Part shown: piece by piece, positions 6,143-13,819 of the stretch
How the letters are laid out: every line of letters begins with the position of its first letter
Numbering within the stretch: the first letter of the stretch is position 1
Source: Damh-18 sp964570795
Lineage (GTDB): Bacteria > Patescibacteriota > Minisyncoccia > Phycocordibacterales > UBA918
NCBI GenBank assembly: GCA_964570795.1
Contig: CAZMYZ010000001.1
Coordinates: 1-64,000 of the forward strand
Length of the DNA stretch: 64,000 nt
Direction of reading: 5' to 3'
Translations under genes and position numbers: made by a program
The notes under the pieces: model-generated
Seen by the model: only the letters and a program-made list of their open reading frames with translations
Database searches by the model: none
Told to the model about the DNA's origin: nothing

Positions 6143-7063
6143 ATGGTTACGAGTCTTAAAAGAGTTATACGAGCAGGGTTTGTTGGGTTTTGGCGCAATG
6201 GTTTCGTGTCACTCTCAGCTATTTTTGTTATTGCGGTAACACTTATTGTGGTGGGGAGTTCTATGCTTATGGGGCAGCTCCTCGATGCTTCGCTCGTACA
6301 AGTACGTGAAAAGGTAGACATTAATGTGTATATGGTTACCTCAGCGAGTGAGGATGAAATCAATGTGCTGAAGTCATCACTCGAAAGTCTTCCTGATGTA
6401 CGTGAAGTTATTTATACTTCGCGTGAGGATGCACTCGCACAATTCCGTGAACGTCACCAAAACGACGAACTCACTATTCAGGCACTCGAGGAACTCGGCG
6501 ATAACCCTCTCGGTGCCTCACTTTCAATCCGTGCAAACGAGACTTCTCAGTATGAGAGTATTGCCACCTTCCTCACAGAACATCAGGCAGCAGAATCACC
6601 TGAAGCACCGCTCATAGACCGCATCAATTTCAATCAAAATAAGGAGGCTATCGATAAACTAACGAGCATTATTAATACCGTTGAGCGCTCGAGTTATATC
6701 GCGATGCTTATCTTGATCGGTGCTTCAATCCTCATCGCCTTCAATACTATTCGTCTTGCCATCTATACTTCACGTGAAGAAATCAGCGTGATGCGTCTTG
6801 TGGGGGCATCTAACATGTTTATTCGTGGGCCCTTTGTACTTCAGGGAATATTGTACGGACTCATTGCGGGAGTTCTCACACTGCTCGTGCTCTATCCGGT
6901 GGTGCTCTGGCTTGGTCCCGGCACCAGTGCATTCTTTGGATTCAATATCTTTAACTATTTTGTAGAAAACTTTGGGTATCTTTTCTTTGTACTCGTCGGC
7001 TCGGGGACCGTGCTCGGCGTCGTGTCGAGTACGCTCGCTATTGCTAGATATCTTCGTGTATAA
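6143..7063 (+). CDS. ftsX: Cell division protein FtsX
   Basis: Permease-like partner of FtsE. The 306-residue protein has the FtsX topology: a short cytoplasmic N-terminus with FWRNGFVSLSAIFVIAVTLI as TM1, a large extracellular domain (about residues 50-175), and three C-terminal TM segments beginning at about residues 185, 230 and 275. The sequence SREEISVMRLVGAS after TM2 is typical of the family. In bacteria the extracellular loop activates a peptidoglycan hydrolase; the candidates encoded in this window are the RlpA-like and SleB-like proteins, a link that is only inferred. pyrG starts 2 nt after its stop. Confidence 0.95.
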   Translation: MVTSLKRVIRAGFVGFWRNGFVSLSAIFVIAVTLIVVGSSMLMGQLLDASLVQVREKVDINVYMVTSASEDEINVLKSSLESLPDVREVIYTSREDALAQFRERHQNDELTIQALEELGDNPLGASLSIRANETSQYESIATFLTEHQAAESPEAPLIDRINFNQNKEAIDKLTSIINTVERSSYIAMLILIGASILIAFNTIRLAIYTSREEISVMRLVGASNMFIRGPFVLQGILYGLIAGVLTLLVLYPVVLWLGPGTSAFFGFNIFNYFVENFGYLFFVLVGSGTVLGVVSSTLAIARYLRV

Positions 7064-7065
7064 CC

Positions 7066-8760
7066 ATGACCACAAAAAAGACTTCAGGTACACCAAAAAG
7101 TAAAACACGTTCATACATTTTTATCGTCGGAGGAGTCATGAGTGGTGTGGGGAAGGGTATTGCCTCATCCTCCATCGCGCTCCTACTTCAGTCGCGTGGT
7201 CTCACCGTCACCTCACTTAAGATTGATCCCTATATCAACGTGGATGCGGGCACCATGAACCCCACTGAGCACGGTGAGGTGTTTGTGCTTGAAAACGGTC
7301 TTGAGACTGATCAGGACATGGGTAACTACGAGCGTTTCCTTGGAAAAACTATTCCAGGTATTAACTATATGACGACAGGAAGTGTGTATCAGGATGTGAT
7401 ACGGAAAGAACGCAATCTCGAGTACGGAGGCAAGAATGTTGAAGTGGTACCTCATATCCCTGAAGAAGTGATTCGCCGTATTAAAAAGGCGGGCGAAGTG
7501 GCTGATGCGGACGTCATCACTATTGAGGTGGGAGGTACGGTAGGTGAATACCAAAACATCCTTTTTCTCGAGGCGGTGCGTATGATGAAGACCGAGATGC
7601 CCGAGCATGTGGCGGTGGTGATGGTGAGTTATCTCCCGGTACCTTCAAGTATTGGTGAGATGAAAACAAAGCCCACACAAACTGCAGCACGTATCTTGAA
7701 TAGCGCGGGCGTTTTTGCAGATTTCATCCTTGCACGAGGTCCTGTGGCAATCGACAAAAAACGCAAAGAAAAAATCGCGCGCTTTTGTAATGTGAAAGTA
7801 GAACATGTTATTTCTGCTCCCGATGTGAAGAGTGTGTATGACGTACCGGTGAATTTTGAAAAGGACAATCTCTCGGCGCTCATCTGTGCACAGCTCGGTA
7901 TTACCGCACCAAAGCCTGCCAATCTTACCGCGTGGAAAAACTTTGTATCACGTTCAAAGAACGGTAAGGATGTGGTAAAGATTGCGGTGGTGGGGAAGTA
8001 TTTTAGTTCGGGTGATTTCATTCTCTCTGATGTCTATATTTCAGTACTGGAGGCGATTAAGTACTCTGCGTATGCGCTTCACCTTACTCCTGAAATACAT
8101 TATGTGTCTGCGTCGAGTTTTGAAAACAACGCAAAGCAACTCAAAAAACTGGGAGACTTTGACGGTATTCTCGTTCCTGGTGGATTTGGTGCGACCGGTA
8201 TTCCGGGGCTTCTTGCGGTGATAAAATTCGCCCGTGAGCACGCCATTCCGTATTTTGGTATTTGCTACGGTATGCAACTCATGGTTATCGAGTACGCCCG
8301 TTCGGTCCTTAAATTTAAAGATGCACACACTGCTGAAATAGACCCCGCTTCTAAGCATACGGTGGTCGACATCATGCCTGAGCAAAAAGAAAAGATTGCG
8401 CGTGGCGACATGGGAGGTTCGATGCGCTTGGGTGAGTATCCTGCCGTGCTTGCGCGCGGTAGTGTTGCTGCACATGCATACGGCTTTTCGGGTAAATCAC
8501 CGAAACTAGAAATAAGCGAGCGTCATCGTCATCGTTATGAAGTGAGCCCCGCGTTTATCGACGTACTCACCCAAAAAGGACTTGTGTTTTCAGGTACTTC
8601 ACCCGATGGCACCCTTATGGAAATAGCCGAACTTCCTACCGACGTGCACCCATTCTTTGTGGGTACGCAGTTCCACCCTGAATTCCATGCGCGCCCACTC
8701 ACCCCACACCCACTCTTCACTGCATTCATCAAAGCATCCTACGAACATAAAAAGGGGTAG
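7066..8760 (+). CDS. pyrG: CTP synthase
   Basis: Converts UTP, ATP and glutamine to CTP, the last step of de novo pyrimidine nucleotide synthesis. The 564 residues show both domains: the N-terminal synthetase (GGVMSGVGKGIASSS P-loop near residues 22-36, KIDPYINVDAGTMNP, the EHGEVFVL segment) and the C-terminal class I glutamine amidotransferase with nucleophile loop YFGICYGMQLMV and the closing FHPEFHARP histidine/glutamate pair. Length is normal. It starts 2 nt after ftsX, so it is probably cotranscribed with ftsEX. The stop is followed almost at once by a truncated transposase gene. Confidence 0.97.
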   Translation: MTTKKTSGTPKSKTRSYIFIVGGVMSGVGKGIASSSIALLLQSRGLTVTSLKIDPYINVDAGTMNPTEHGEVFVLENGLETDQDMGNYERFLGKTIPGINYMTTGSVYQDVIRKERNLEYGGKNVEVVPHIPEEVIRRIKKAGEVADADVITIEVGGTVGEYQNILFLEAVRMMKTEMPEHVAVVMVSYLPVPSSIGEMKTKPTQTAARILNSAGVFADFILARGPVAIDKKRKEKIARFCNVKVEHVISAPDVKSVYDVPVNFEKDNLSALICAQLGITAPKPANLTAWKNFVSRSKNGKDVVKIAVVGKYFSSGDFILSDVYISVLEAIKYSAYALHLTPEIHYVSASSFENNAKQLKKLGDFDGILVPGGFGATGIPGLLAVIKFAREHAIPYFGICYGMQLMVIEYARSVLKFKDAHTAEIDPASKHTVVDIMPEQKEKIARGDMGGSMRLGEYPAVLARGSVAAHAYGFSGKSPKLEISERHRHRYEVSPAFIDVLTQKGLVFSGTSPDGTLMEIAELPTDVHPFFVGTQFHPEFHARPLTPHPLFTAFIKASYEHKKG

Positions 8761-8770
8761 GGTGCAGTAG

Positions 8771-9103
8771 TATACAAAGACACTGATTCGAAGGATTGCG
8801 AATGAAGAAGGAGTAGAGATACTCTCGGGAGCAATAGCACCCGACCATGTACATATGCTCATCTCCATCAATCCTTCGACATCAGTGTCGCACTTCATGA
8901 AGTTTGTGAAGGGAAAAACCTCCCGAAAACTCCAAATGGAATTCCCTGAACTCAAGAAACGCTACTGGGGTCAGCATCTCTGGGCGCGTGGCTATTTTGT
9001 ATGCAGTACCGGCAACGTCACCAACAAAATGATTGAGGAATACATCAAACATCACTTCGAAGGTACCGAAGGAAAGGATGCCTTTGAAATCCAAGAGCCA
9101 TAA
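8771..9103 (+). pseudogene. 5'-truncated IS200-type (Y1) transposase
   Basis: The frame is open from 8771, immediately after a TAG at 8768, and encodes about 110 residues: an N-terminal helix, then IAPDHVHMLISI, whose HVH is the HUH metal-binding motif, and later TGNVTNKMIEEYIKHHF, whose tyrosine corresponds to the catalytic Y. The first 30-40 residues typical of IS200/IS605 TnpA (the start through the KYRR strand) are missing, and there is no start codon before an internal ATG at 8855. It abuts the pyrG stop, so the insertion or a deletion removed its 5' end. Probably inactive; a short functional domain-only protein from 8855 is unlikely because it would lack the HUH strand. Confidence 0.75.
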
Positions 9104-9131
9104 TACTGACTTCAGTCAACACAAAAGAAAA

Positions 9132-9154
9132 ACTGTGCACTTTGAGTGCACAGT
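9132..9154. terminator. Hairpin after transposase remnant
   Basis: ACTGTGCAC pairs with GTGCACAGT around TTTGA; a second small hairpin GACTGC-TTTC-GCAGTC (9165-9180) follows and may terminate the convergent gene. Confidence 0.5.
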
Positions 9155-9190
9155 GGTTTCTAAAGACTGCTTTCGCAGTCAATTATTTAT

Positions 9191-10366
9191 TCAAATATTG
9201 TCATGTTTTATCTGTTTTTTTATTATCTCTCTATATTTCTTCTTTTTACTATACAGTGAAAATAGTTCCCAGTCCAGAATATGTTGTTCAGTAATTATGT
9301 CTCTTTTAATTAAGGTTTCCAGTGTTTGATAAAAATCTTTGTCTTCATCTTTTAATGCGTGTAGACACAGTTTAAACTCGTTATCCTTGCCAGCAAGACT
9401 CCAGTCGTGTTTATCCAATTCTTGGATTACTTTTTTTAAACTCTTCCCCTGTTTTTTTAATCCAATACAATAATTTACTACAATCATTCTTTTTGTTACT
9501 TCATCAAGACCAAACTTATCTATCGATTGATAAATTTCTTCAAGATAAGAATATTTATGCCTTTTAAGCAGAGTATGCATTACATCATTTAAGATATAGT
9601 CCTTACTTTCAATTTTTTTATTGGCGAATTTTGTCTGTGCTGACTGCAAAATAACGCCACAAAAAAATAAAGTAATCGCCAATCCATCAGAGACGTAGTC
9701 TTTATCGATCTTTACAGAAGATTTGTCCTTCTCTTCATTAGTCGCAAATTTTCTTAAATATTCGTTGTCCATCTTACACGAATTGTGTATTATCAAGTTG
9801 CGAATTTTTATAAGTTTGTAGAATTCATTTAAGTGTTCTGTCTTGTCGGGGACCACAAGACCAAGTTCATTTTTAAGAATCTTTAAGCGATCGTGTGGAC
9901 CCCCGCGCAAAAGAATTTTGTCTATTTCCTTTTTTATTAAAAAATGACGTGCTTCCTCTATTGTTTCAAGAGAATTTAATTCACCGTAACTAACATTTTG
10001 ATTTTCTGTGGAAAGTTTCCCTGGGTTCTCTTCATAATAAAATCGTAACACTGATGAAAATACGTCATCAATTATTGATACTGTGGAAGTGATTGCGTTT
10101 CTATCAAAAAGCATTTTTTGAGCAGGATGCTTTTCCTGCAATGCTATGAGGTTTTTAATTTCCTTGTATGTTGGTGGTGTATTTTTTCCATTTATCTTTT
10201 GTATCACTTTTTTTCTTTCTTCTAAATATTTTTTATCGTACCTTACAGCATAGGCACCGATTGTATTTAGCGAGACTTGACGTAAACCAATGTTTTCTTT
10301 AACGAAACGGTAAATAGATTTATATCTGTCGTCCCTTCTTTGTTTCTTTGTATTGCTTTTTGGCAT
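9191..10366 (-). CDS. HEPN-motif protein, probably laterally acquired
   Basis: A 391-residue basic, soluble, alpha-helical protein. Residues 189-194 read RNLIIH within IKIRNLIIHNS, the R(N)x3-4H motif of HEPN domains, which are metal-independent ribonucleases found in toxin-antitoxin and antiviral systems. The acidic/helical region before it (residues about 85-180) would complete the HEPN four-helix bundle; the C-terminal ~190 residues are helical and unassigned. The frame runs open through the upstream tRNA, but the start is the ATG at 10366 because earlier codons lie in the tRNA. Base composition is visibly more AT-rich than all neighbours, and it lies between a transposase remnant and tRNA-Gln, suggesting transfer into a tRNA-adjacent site. 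No partner antitoxin gene is visible. Target unknown. Confidence 0.6.
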   Translation of the reverse strand: MPKSNTKKQRRDDRYKSIYRFVKENIGLRQVSLNTIGAYAVRYDKKYLEERKKVIQKINGKNTPPTYKEIKNLIALQEKHPAQKMLFDRNAITSTVSIIDDVFSSVLRFYYEENPGKLSTENQNVSYGELNSLETIEEARHFLIKKEIDKILLRGGPHDRLKILKNELGLVVPDKTEHLNEFYKLIKIRNLIIHNSCKMDNEYLRKFATNEEKDKSSVKIDKDYVSDGLAITLFFCGVILQSAQTKFANKKIESKDYILNDVMHTLLKRHKYSYLEEIYQSIDKFGLDEVTKRMIVVNYCIGLKKQGKSLKKVIQELDKHDWSLAGKDNEFKLCLHALKDEDKDFYQTLETLIKRDIITEQHILDWELFSLYSKKKKYREIIKKQIKHDNI

Positions 10367-10410
10367 ATATTTTATCTTGCTGTTCGATATTCGAAACTGC
10401 CTCAAATTTG

Positions 10411-10481
10411 CTGCCAGACTTGGATTCGAACCAAGATACACTGCTCCAGAGGCAGTAGTCCTACCATTAGACGATCTGGCA
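10411..10481 (-). tRNA. tRNA-Gln (anticodon CUG)
   Basis: On the minus strand: acceptor TGCCAGA/TCTGGCA, discriminator G, anticodon stem ACTGC/GCAGT with loop CTCTGGA (anticodon CTG), T-arm loop TTCGAAT. CCA is not encoded (CAA follows the discriminator), unlike the two tRNA-Thr genes. It lies 45 nt upstream of the AT-rich HEPN gene on the same strand. Confidence 0.9.
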
Positions 10482-10695
10482 ATATGCGCTGTTTGGCGCG
10501 CTACTACCATACCACAACTTTTATTGGTGCTCCACCCTGAAAAAATGAAATAAATTGCATAATTATGCGTATATAGAGAAGCAGACTGTGGATTTTGTAA
10601 GAAATCCGGAGTTCATGCGTCTAAAAGACGGGTGTTCATGGTGTACACGAGTACAGCAACCCCAAACCCCTTGTTACTATGGAGGTATCAAACCA

Positions 10696-11085
10696 TTGAA
10701 GTTCTTTAAGAAAGTTCTCACACTCATTGCTTTTTTCATCAGCATCGGCGTCGCACATGGAGCAGATCTGTCCGTGGGCGACACTGTGGTAAAAAAAGCA
10801 ACGTGGTATGGGCAACAGTTTCACGGGCGACTCATGGCGAACGGTAAAAAGTTCAACATGTACGACCCCTCTGTTGTGGCACACAAAACCTTGCCGCTTG
10901 GCACTGTTCTTCTCTTGAAGAATATTGCTAATGGTAAGACGCGTGTCGTTACGGTGCAAGACCGTGGACCATATCGCAAGGACCCCAACTTCGTGTTGGA
11001 CTTGTCGTATGCGGGTGCCGAGCAACTCGGCTACACCCATGACGGCAAGGCAGTTCTTGAGATTACCGTGCTCAAGCTAGGCTAA
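10696..11085 (+). CDS. rlpA: RlpA-like secreted double-psi beta-barrel protein
   Basis: Probable secreted peptidoglycan-acting protein. Residues 1-22 are a signal peptide (KKVLTLIAFFISIGVAHGA); the mature 105 residues form an RlpA-type barrel: ATWYGQQFHGRLMANGKKFN, the VAHKTLPLGT strand with lysine, and the catalytic-type motif VQDRGPY. RlpA proteins cleave or bind denuded glycan strands at septa. The start is TTG at 10696 because GGAGGT (10681-10686) precedes it and the signal peptide begins there; the frame is open further upstream without support. A roughly 140-nt leader upstream contains possible stems and is unexplained. Followed by an intrinsic terminator. Confidence 0.85.
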   Translation: MKFFKKVLTLIAFFISIGVAHGADLSVGDTVVKKATWYGQQFHGRLMANGKKFNMYDPSVVAHKTLPLGTVLLLKNIANGKTRVVTVQDRGPYRKDPNFVLDLSYAGAEQLGYTHDGKAVLEITVLKLG

Positions 11086-11094
11086 CAGCCACAA

Positions 11095-11124
11095 GGACCC
11101 CCAGAATATCGGGGGTCTTTTTTT
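11095..11124 (+). terminator. Intrinsic terminator after rlpA
   Basis: GACCCCC pairs with GGGGGTC followed by a run of seven T. A second GC-rich palindrome follows at 11126-11152. Confidence 0.85.
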
Positions 11125-11125
11125 A

Positions 11126-11152
11126 TACCCCGCGGCCGACGGCCGCGGGGTA
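11126..11152. repeat. GC palindrome of the CCCCGCGGCC family
   Basis: TACCCCGCGGCC and its complement around GAC. The core is shared with the terminators at 22567-22607 and 27197-27233, so this is a dispersed palindrome in the genome. Confidence 0.65.
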
Positions 11153-11245
11153 GGTGGAAGGAACACAGCGGTGCTGGTGTTGACATTCTATATAATAGTG
11201 CTATAGTGCGCGAGTTATAGTACATTCAAATTCTGGAGGTAGAAA

Positions 11246-12148
11246 TTGCTCAAACTTTTTTTGTTGATGTGGTGCGTGCTCGGGACTACCGCGTACGCAA
11301 TGGAGGTGCCCTCGGGGTACCAATTCAAAGAAGAGAGACTGATTCCCGGATATGGGAAAAAGATCATCTTTGAAAACGAGAAGGGACAGGTTGTGGTGAA
11401 GTTGGTCGCCGAAAAGGCACCATCCACACAGCCGTCAGTTGGTGGACTTGCGAACGCAGCCACCAAACCCTCGTTCCCAAATCCACCACTTCAGCAAAAA
11501 AATCTTCAACCATCACCTCCCACCATCGCTGCGCTTTCCGCACCGCGGCAGCAGGCAGTAGCGCCTACCTCTCGTGTCGAAAATCCACCAAAGCAGTTTA
11601 TTGCAAAGGTGGAGCCGTCACGCTCAGTAGCGCCAGTGCCTGCACCGTATGCGCCATCAGTAGAAAAGCGTACGCATATGGAGTATGCAGATATTTCACC
11701 AACACCGGTTCGGGTAGGGGAAAGAGAGGCATACATACTGGCACTCAATATCTATCACGAGACGGCGAGCCTTCGGGGTCCAAACGATAAGGGGTGGCGT
11801 GCCGTTGCGGGAGTAGTGTTTAATCGTCTCGACGATGAGCGCTTCCCCAAGACCGTGGAAGGGGTGATTACTGAAGTGAAAGCGGGCGTGTGCCAATTTT
11901 CTTGGCGCTGTGACAATGTTCCAGACCACCCAAAGCATCAAGCACTTTTTGCTGAAATCCTTGCAGAGAGCAAGAAGTATCTTCGCGAGTATCGTGAAGG
12001 AAAATGGGTTGACCCTGTGCATGGTGCACATTCGTATCATGCAAACACTGTTGGTCCCGACAAGTATTTCCGCAAACTCGAATTAGTTGCAACCGTTGCA
12101 GAAGGAAAACTCACGCATTACTTTTACAAGGATAAACGCTACTCCTAA
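11246..12148 (+). CDS. SleB-family cell wall hydrolase, secreted
   Basis: Predicted secreted peptidoglycan hydrolase. Residues 1-18 are a signal peptide (LFLLMWCVLGTTAYA); residues about 45-150 are a Pro/Ser/Ala-rich low-complexity linker; residues about 165-300 match the SleB/Hydrolase_2 fold, with NIYHETASLRG (catalytic-type glutamate), AVAGVVFNRLDDERFP, VCQFSWRCD and a late SYHANTV segment. SleB enzymes act on cortex or cell-wall glycan as lytic transglycosylases. The start is TTG with GGAGGT (11235-11240) 5 nt upstream, the same unusual arrangement as rlpA just before it. A promoter with TTGACA and TATAGT lies near 11180-11210. Ends in a terminator at 12166-12197. Confidence 0.85.
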   Translation: MLKLFLLMWCVLGTTAYAMEVPSGYQFKEERLIPGYGKKIIFENEKGQVVVKLVAEKAPSTQPSVGGLANAATKPSFPNPPLQQKNLQPSPPTIAALSAPRQQAVAPTSRVENPPKQFIAKVEPSRSVAPVPAPYAPSVEKRTHMEYADISPTPVRVGEREAYILALNIYHETASLRGPNDKGWRAVAGVVFNRLDDERFPKTVEGVITEVKAGVCQFSWRCDNVPDHPKHQALFAEILAESKKYLREYREGKWVDPVHGAHSYHANTVGPDKYFRKLELVATVAEGKLTHYFYKDKRYS

Positions 12149-12165
12149 AACGTTCATTTTATACA

Positions 12166-12197
12166 ACGCCGCGACACATGTCGCGGCGTATTTTTTT
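12166..12197 (+). terminator. Intrinsic terminator
   Basis: ACGCCGCGACA pairs with TGTCGCGGCGT, followed by a T-run, after the SleB-like gene. Confidence 0.85.
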
Positions 12198-12210
12198 GTG
12201 CGAATAGTGT

Positions 12211-12243
12211 AATCCCCGGACGCGCGTAGCGCGTCCGGGGATT
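12211..12243 (-). terminator. Terminator of the methyltransferase gene
   Basis: AATCCCCGGACGCGC and its exact complement around GTA, 3 nt beyond the minus-strand stop at 12247. Confidence 0.75.
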
Positions 12244-12246
12244 CTA

Positions 12247-12948
12247 TTAGCCAAACTTCTGCATGTATACGGAGATACTGCGGCGCTTCGCAAATTTTCC
12301 TCGATGGCGATGTGACTTGGATATTTTATGAATCGTGAAATATTTCCCGTAGAGTTCCTCAATTTCTTCCTCAGTGGAAACGTGTTCCGCAACACCTATC
12401 TTTGGGTGAATGTATGTATTTTCTTCTCCTGCCGGACTTTCTTTGATCATACGTGCAGCATTTTTGTCTTCGTCGAGAAGGAATGTTTTATAGAAAAAGT
12501 AGCCACCAGGACGGAGGACACGATGAATTTCTTTGATGAGCGCAAGGCGTTCGTTGGCCTTGAGGAAGTGTGAGGTCATCATGTCGAGTACAAAAGTCTG
12601 TGATTCATCGGGAAGGGGAATAGGCTCTGCAATTGAGCGTGCGGCAAACGTGAGTGGGAGATGTGCGGCTTCGGCACGCTTTGTAGCCTGCTTTACCGCT
12701 TCGATGGAAATATCGTAGCCAACGCCGCGCATACCAAATTCCTCCGCGAGCCAGTGAATGTTGCGTCCATTACCACAACCAAGGTCGAGCATAGAACTCG
12801 TTACATTAAGAAGTGTGTGTCCCTCCTCACGCACGAGCCAGCGTACAAACTTTTCGAGGTCCTCACTCTGATTCGTCGAAAGCGCGAGGTGCCCCGCCTC
12901 TTTGTACTCCGCATTCCAGAATTCTCGTCCACCACGCTTTTTCTTCAT
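12247..12948 (-). CDS. Class I SAM-dependent methyltransferase
   Basis: A 233-residue soluble methyltransferase of unknown substrate. The SAM-binding motif I is MLDLGCGNGRNIHWLA (about residues 52-67), motif II reads GVGYDISIEAV, and DMMTSHFL plus EIHRVLRPGGYFFYKTF are motifs IV-VI of a small-molecule-type Methyltransf_11 domain. The C-terminus is basic (HRHRGKFAKRRS). The ATG at 12948 is chosen; TCTACT sits 7 nt before it, preceded by TGG, so the transcript may be leaderless. It is divergent from rlmB with only 66 nt between start codons, so the two share a promoter region. Confidence 0.8.
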   Translation of the reverse strand: MKKKRGGREFWNAEYKEAGHLALSTNQSEDLEKFVRWLVREEGHTLLNVTSSMLDLGCGNGRNIHWLAEEFGMRGVGYDISIEAVKQATKRAEAAHLPLTFAARSIAEPIPLPDESQTFVLDMMTSHFLKANERLALIKEIHRVLRPGGYFFYKTFLLDEDKNAARMIKESPAGEENTYIHPKIGVAEHVSTEEEIEELYGKYFTIHKISKSHRHRGKFAKRRSISVYMQKFG

Positions 12949-13001
12949 GGCGATAAGTAGACCATAAAAAGGTACCTCTGGCAAACTTCTCACATCTGCG
13001 C

Positions 13002-13007
13002 TATACT
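13002..13007 (+). promoter_or_regulatory. -10 box of leaderless rlmB
   Basis: TATACT with 7 nt to the ATG at 13015 and no Shine-Dalgarno. Confidence 0.55.
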
Positions 13008-13014
13008 GCCGCGC

Positions 13015-13764
13015 ATGATAGAAGAAGTAACATATATATATGGAAAGCACGCGGTAGCGGAGGCGGTGGGCGCGCGTCCCGACATTGTGCGCGCGGTTTA
13101 CTGTGTGCGCGAGGGAATCGATGCGGGTTTCTTGAAGCAATTAGGGCGTTCGCATATTCCGGTGAATGAACTCAATCCAAAAAAACTTCCTAAGGGCGTG
13201 CCGTCTGACTCAGTGCATCAGGGCGTTATTGCAGAAATTAATCCCAAGAAACTCATGGTCACCTATGAGGACTTTATTGCAGCATATCCCGTGACAAATG
13301 ATTCTGTATTTGTGCTTCTCGGGGAAGTGCAGGATCCTCATAATGTGGGTGCAGTGATTCGTTCTGCTGTAGCGTTTGGTGTAGCGGGGGTGCTCATTCC
13401 TGAGCACCGGCAAGCACAGGTGAATGGTACGGTGATTAAAGTGTCTGCGGGTATGGCGTTTCGTATTCCACTTATTCAGATAGGGAATGTAAACAATACG
13501 GTGAAGGATTTGAAAGAACGTGGTTTTTGGATTTATGGCCTTGCTGGTGATGCCGAACAAAGTGTGGCCAATGAAGGTTTTGAAAAACCAAGTGTCATCA
13601 TTCTTGGGAATGAAGGTGATGGTATTCGTACCAAAACCTTAGAACACTGTGATATTCCACTTCGTATCCCTATGCATAAAAGTGCTGAGTCACTCAATGC
13701 ATCGGTAGCAGCGGGGGTGGTGCTCTATGCGTGGAGTACAAAACATCCCGGTGCGTTGCGATAG
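13015..13764 (+). CDS. rlmB: 23S rRNA 2'-O-methyltransferase RlmB/TrmH-like
   Basis: SpoU-family (SPOUT knot) methyltransferase, most like RlmB, which methylates the ribose of a P-loop guanosine in 23S rRNA. The N-terminal ~75 residues (YIYGKHAVAEAV, then NELNPKKLPKGVPSDSVHQGV) are the substrate-binding domain; motif 1 is EVQDPHNVGAVIRSA, motif 2 LGNEGDGI, and motif 3 IPMHKSAESLNASVAAGV, giving the trefoil-knot SAM site. Length (249) is normal. Which G is modified cannot be read from sequence. Confidence 0.9.
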   Translation: MIEEVTYIYGKHAVAEAVGARPDIVRAVYCVREGIDAGFLKQLGRSHIPVNELNPKKLPKGVPSDSVHQGVIAEINPKKLMVTYEDFIAAYPVTNDSVFVLLGEVQDPHNVGAVIRSAVAFGVAGVLIPEHRQAQVNGTVIKVSAGMAFRIPLIQIGNVNNTVKDLKERGFWIYGLAGDAEQSVANEGFEKPSVIILGNEGDGIRTKTLEHCDIPLRIPMHKSAESLNASVAAGVVLYAWSTKHPGALR

Positions 13765-13819
13765 AAGCATCTCATCGTGATACACTGATGGGTAATTAGT
13801 AACCTATTGTGCTACGCGT

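Noticed and set aside
8599..9094. Open frames antisense to pyrG end and the IS200 remnant
   Set aside because: They mirror the transposase and pyrG codons; the plus-strand frame has the HUH and Tyr motifs, the antisense frames have none.
10367..10510. N-terminal extension of the HEPN gene (reading frame open up to 10510)
   Set aside because: Those codons read through tRNA-Gln on the same strand, producing the typical tRNA-translation artefact; the first ATG beyond the tRNA is at 10366.
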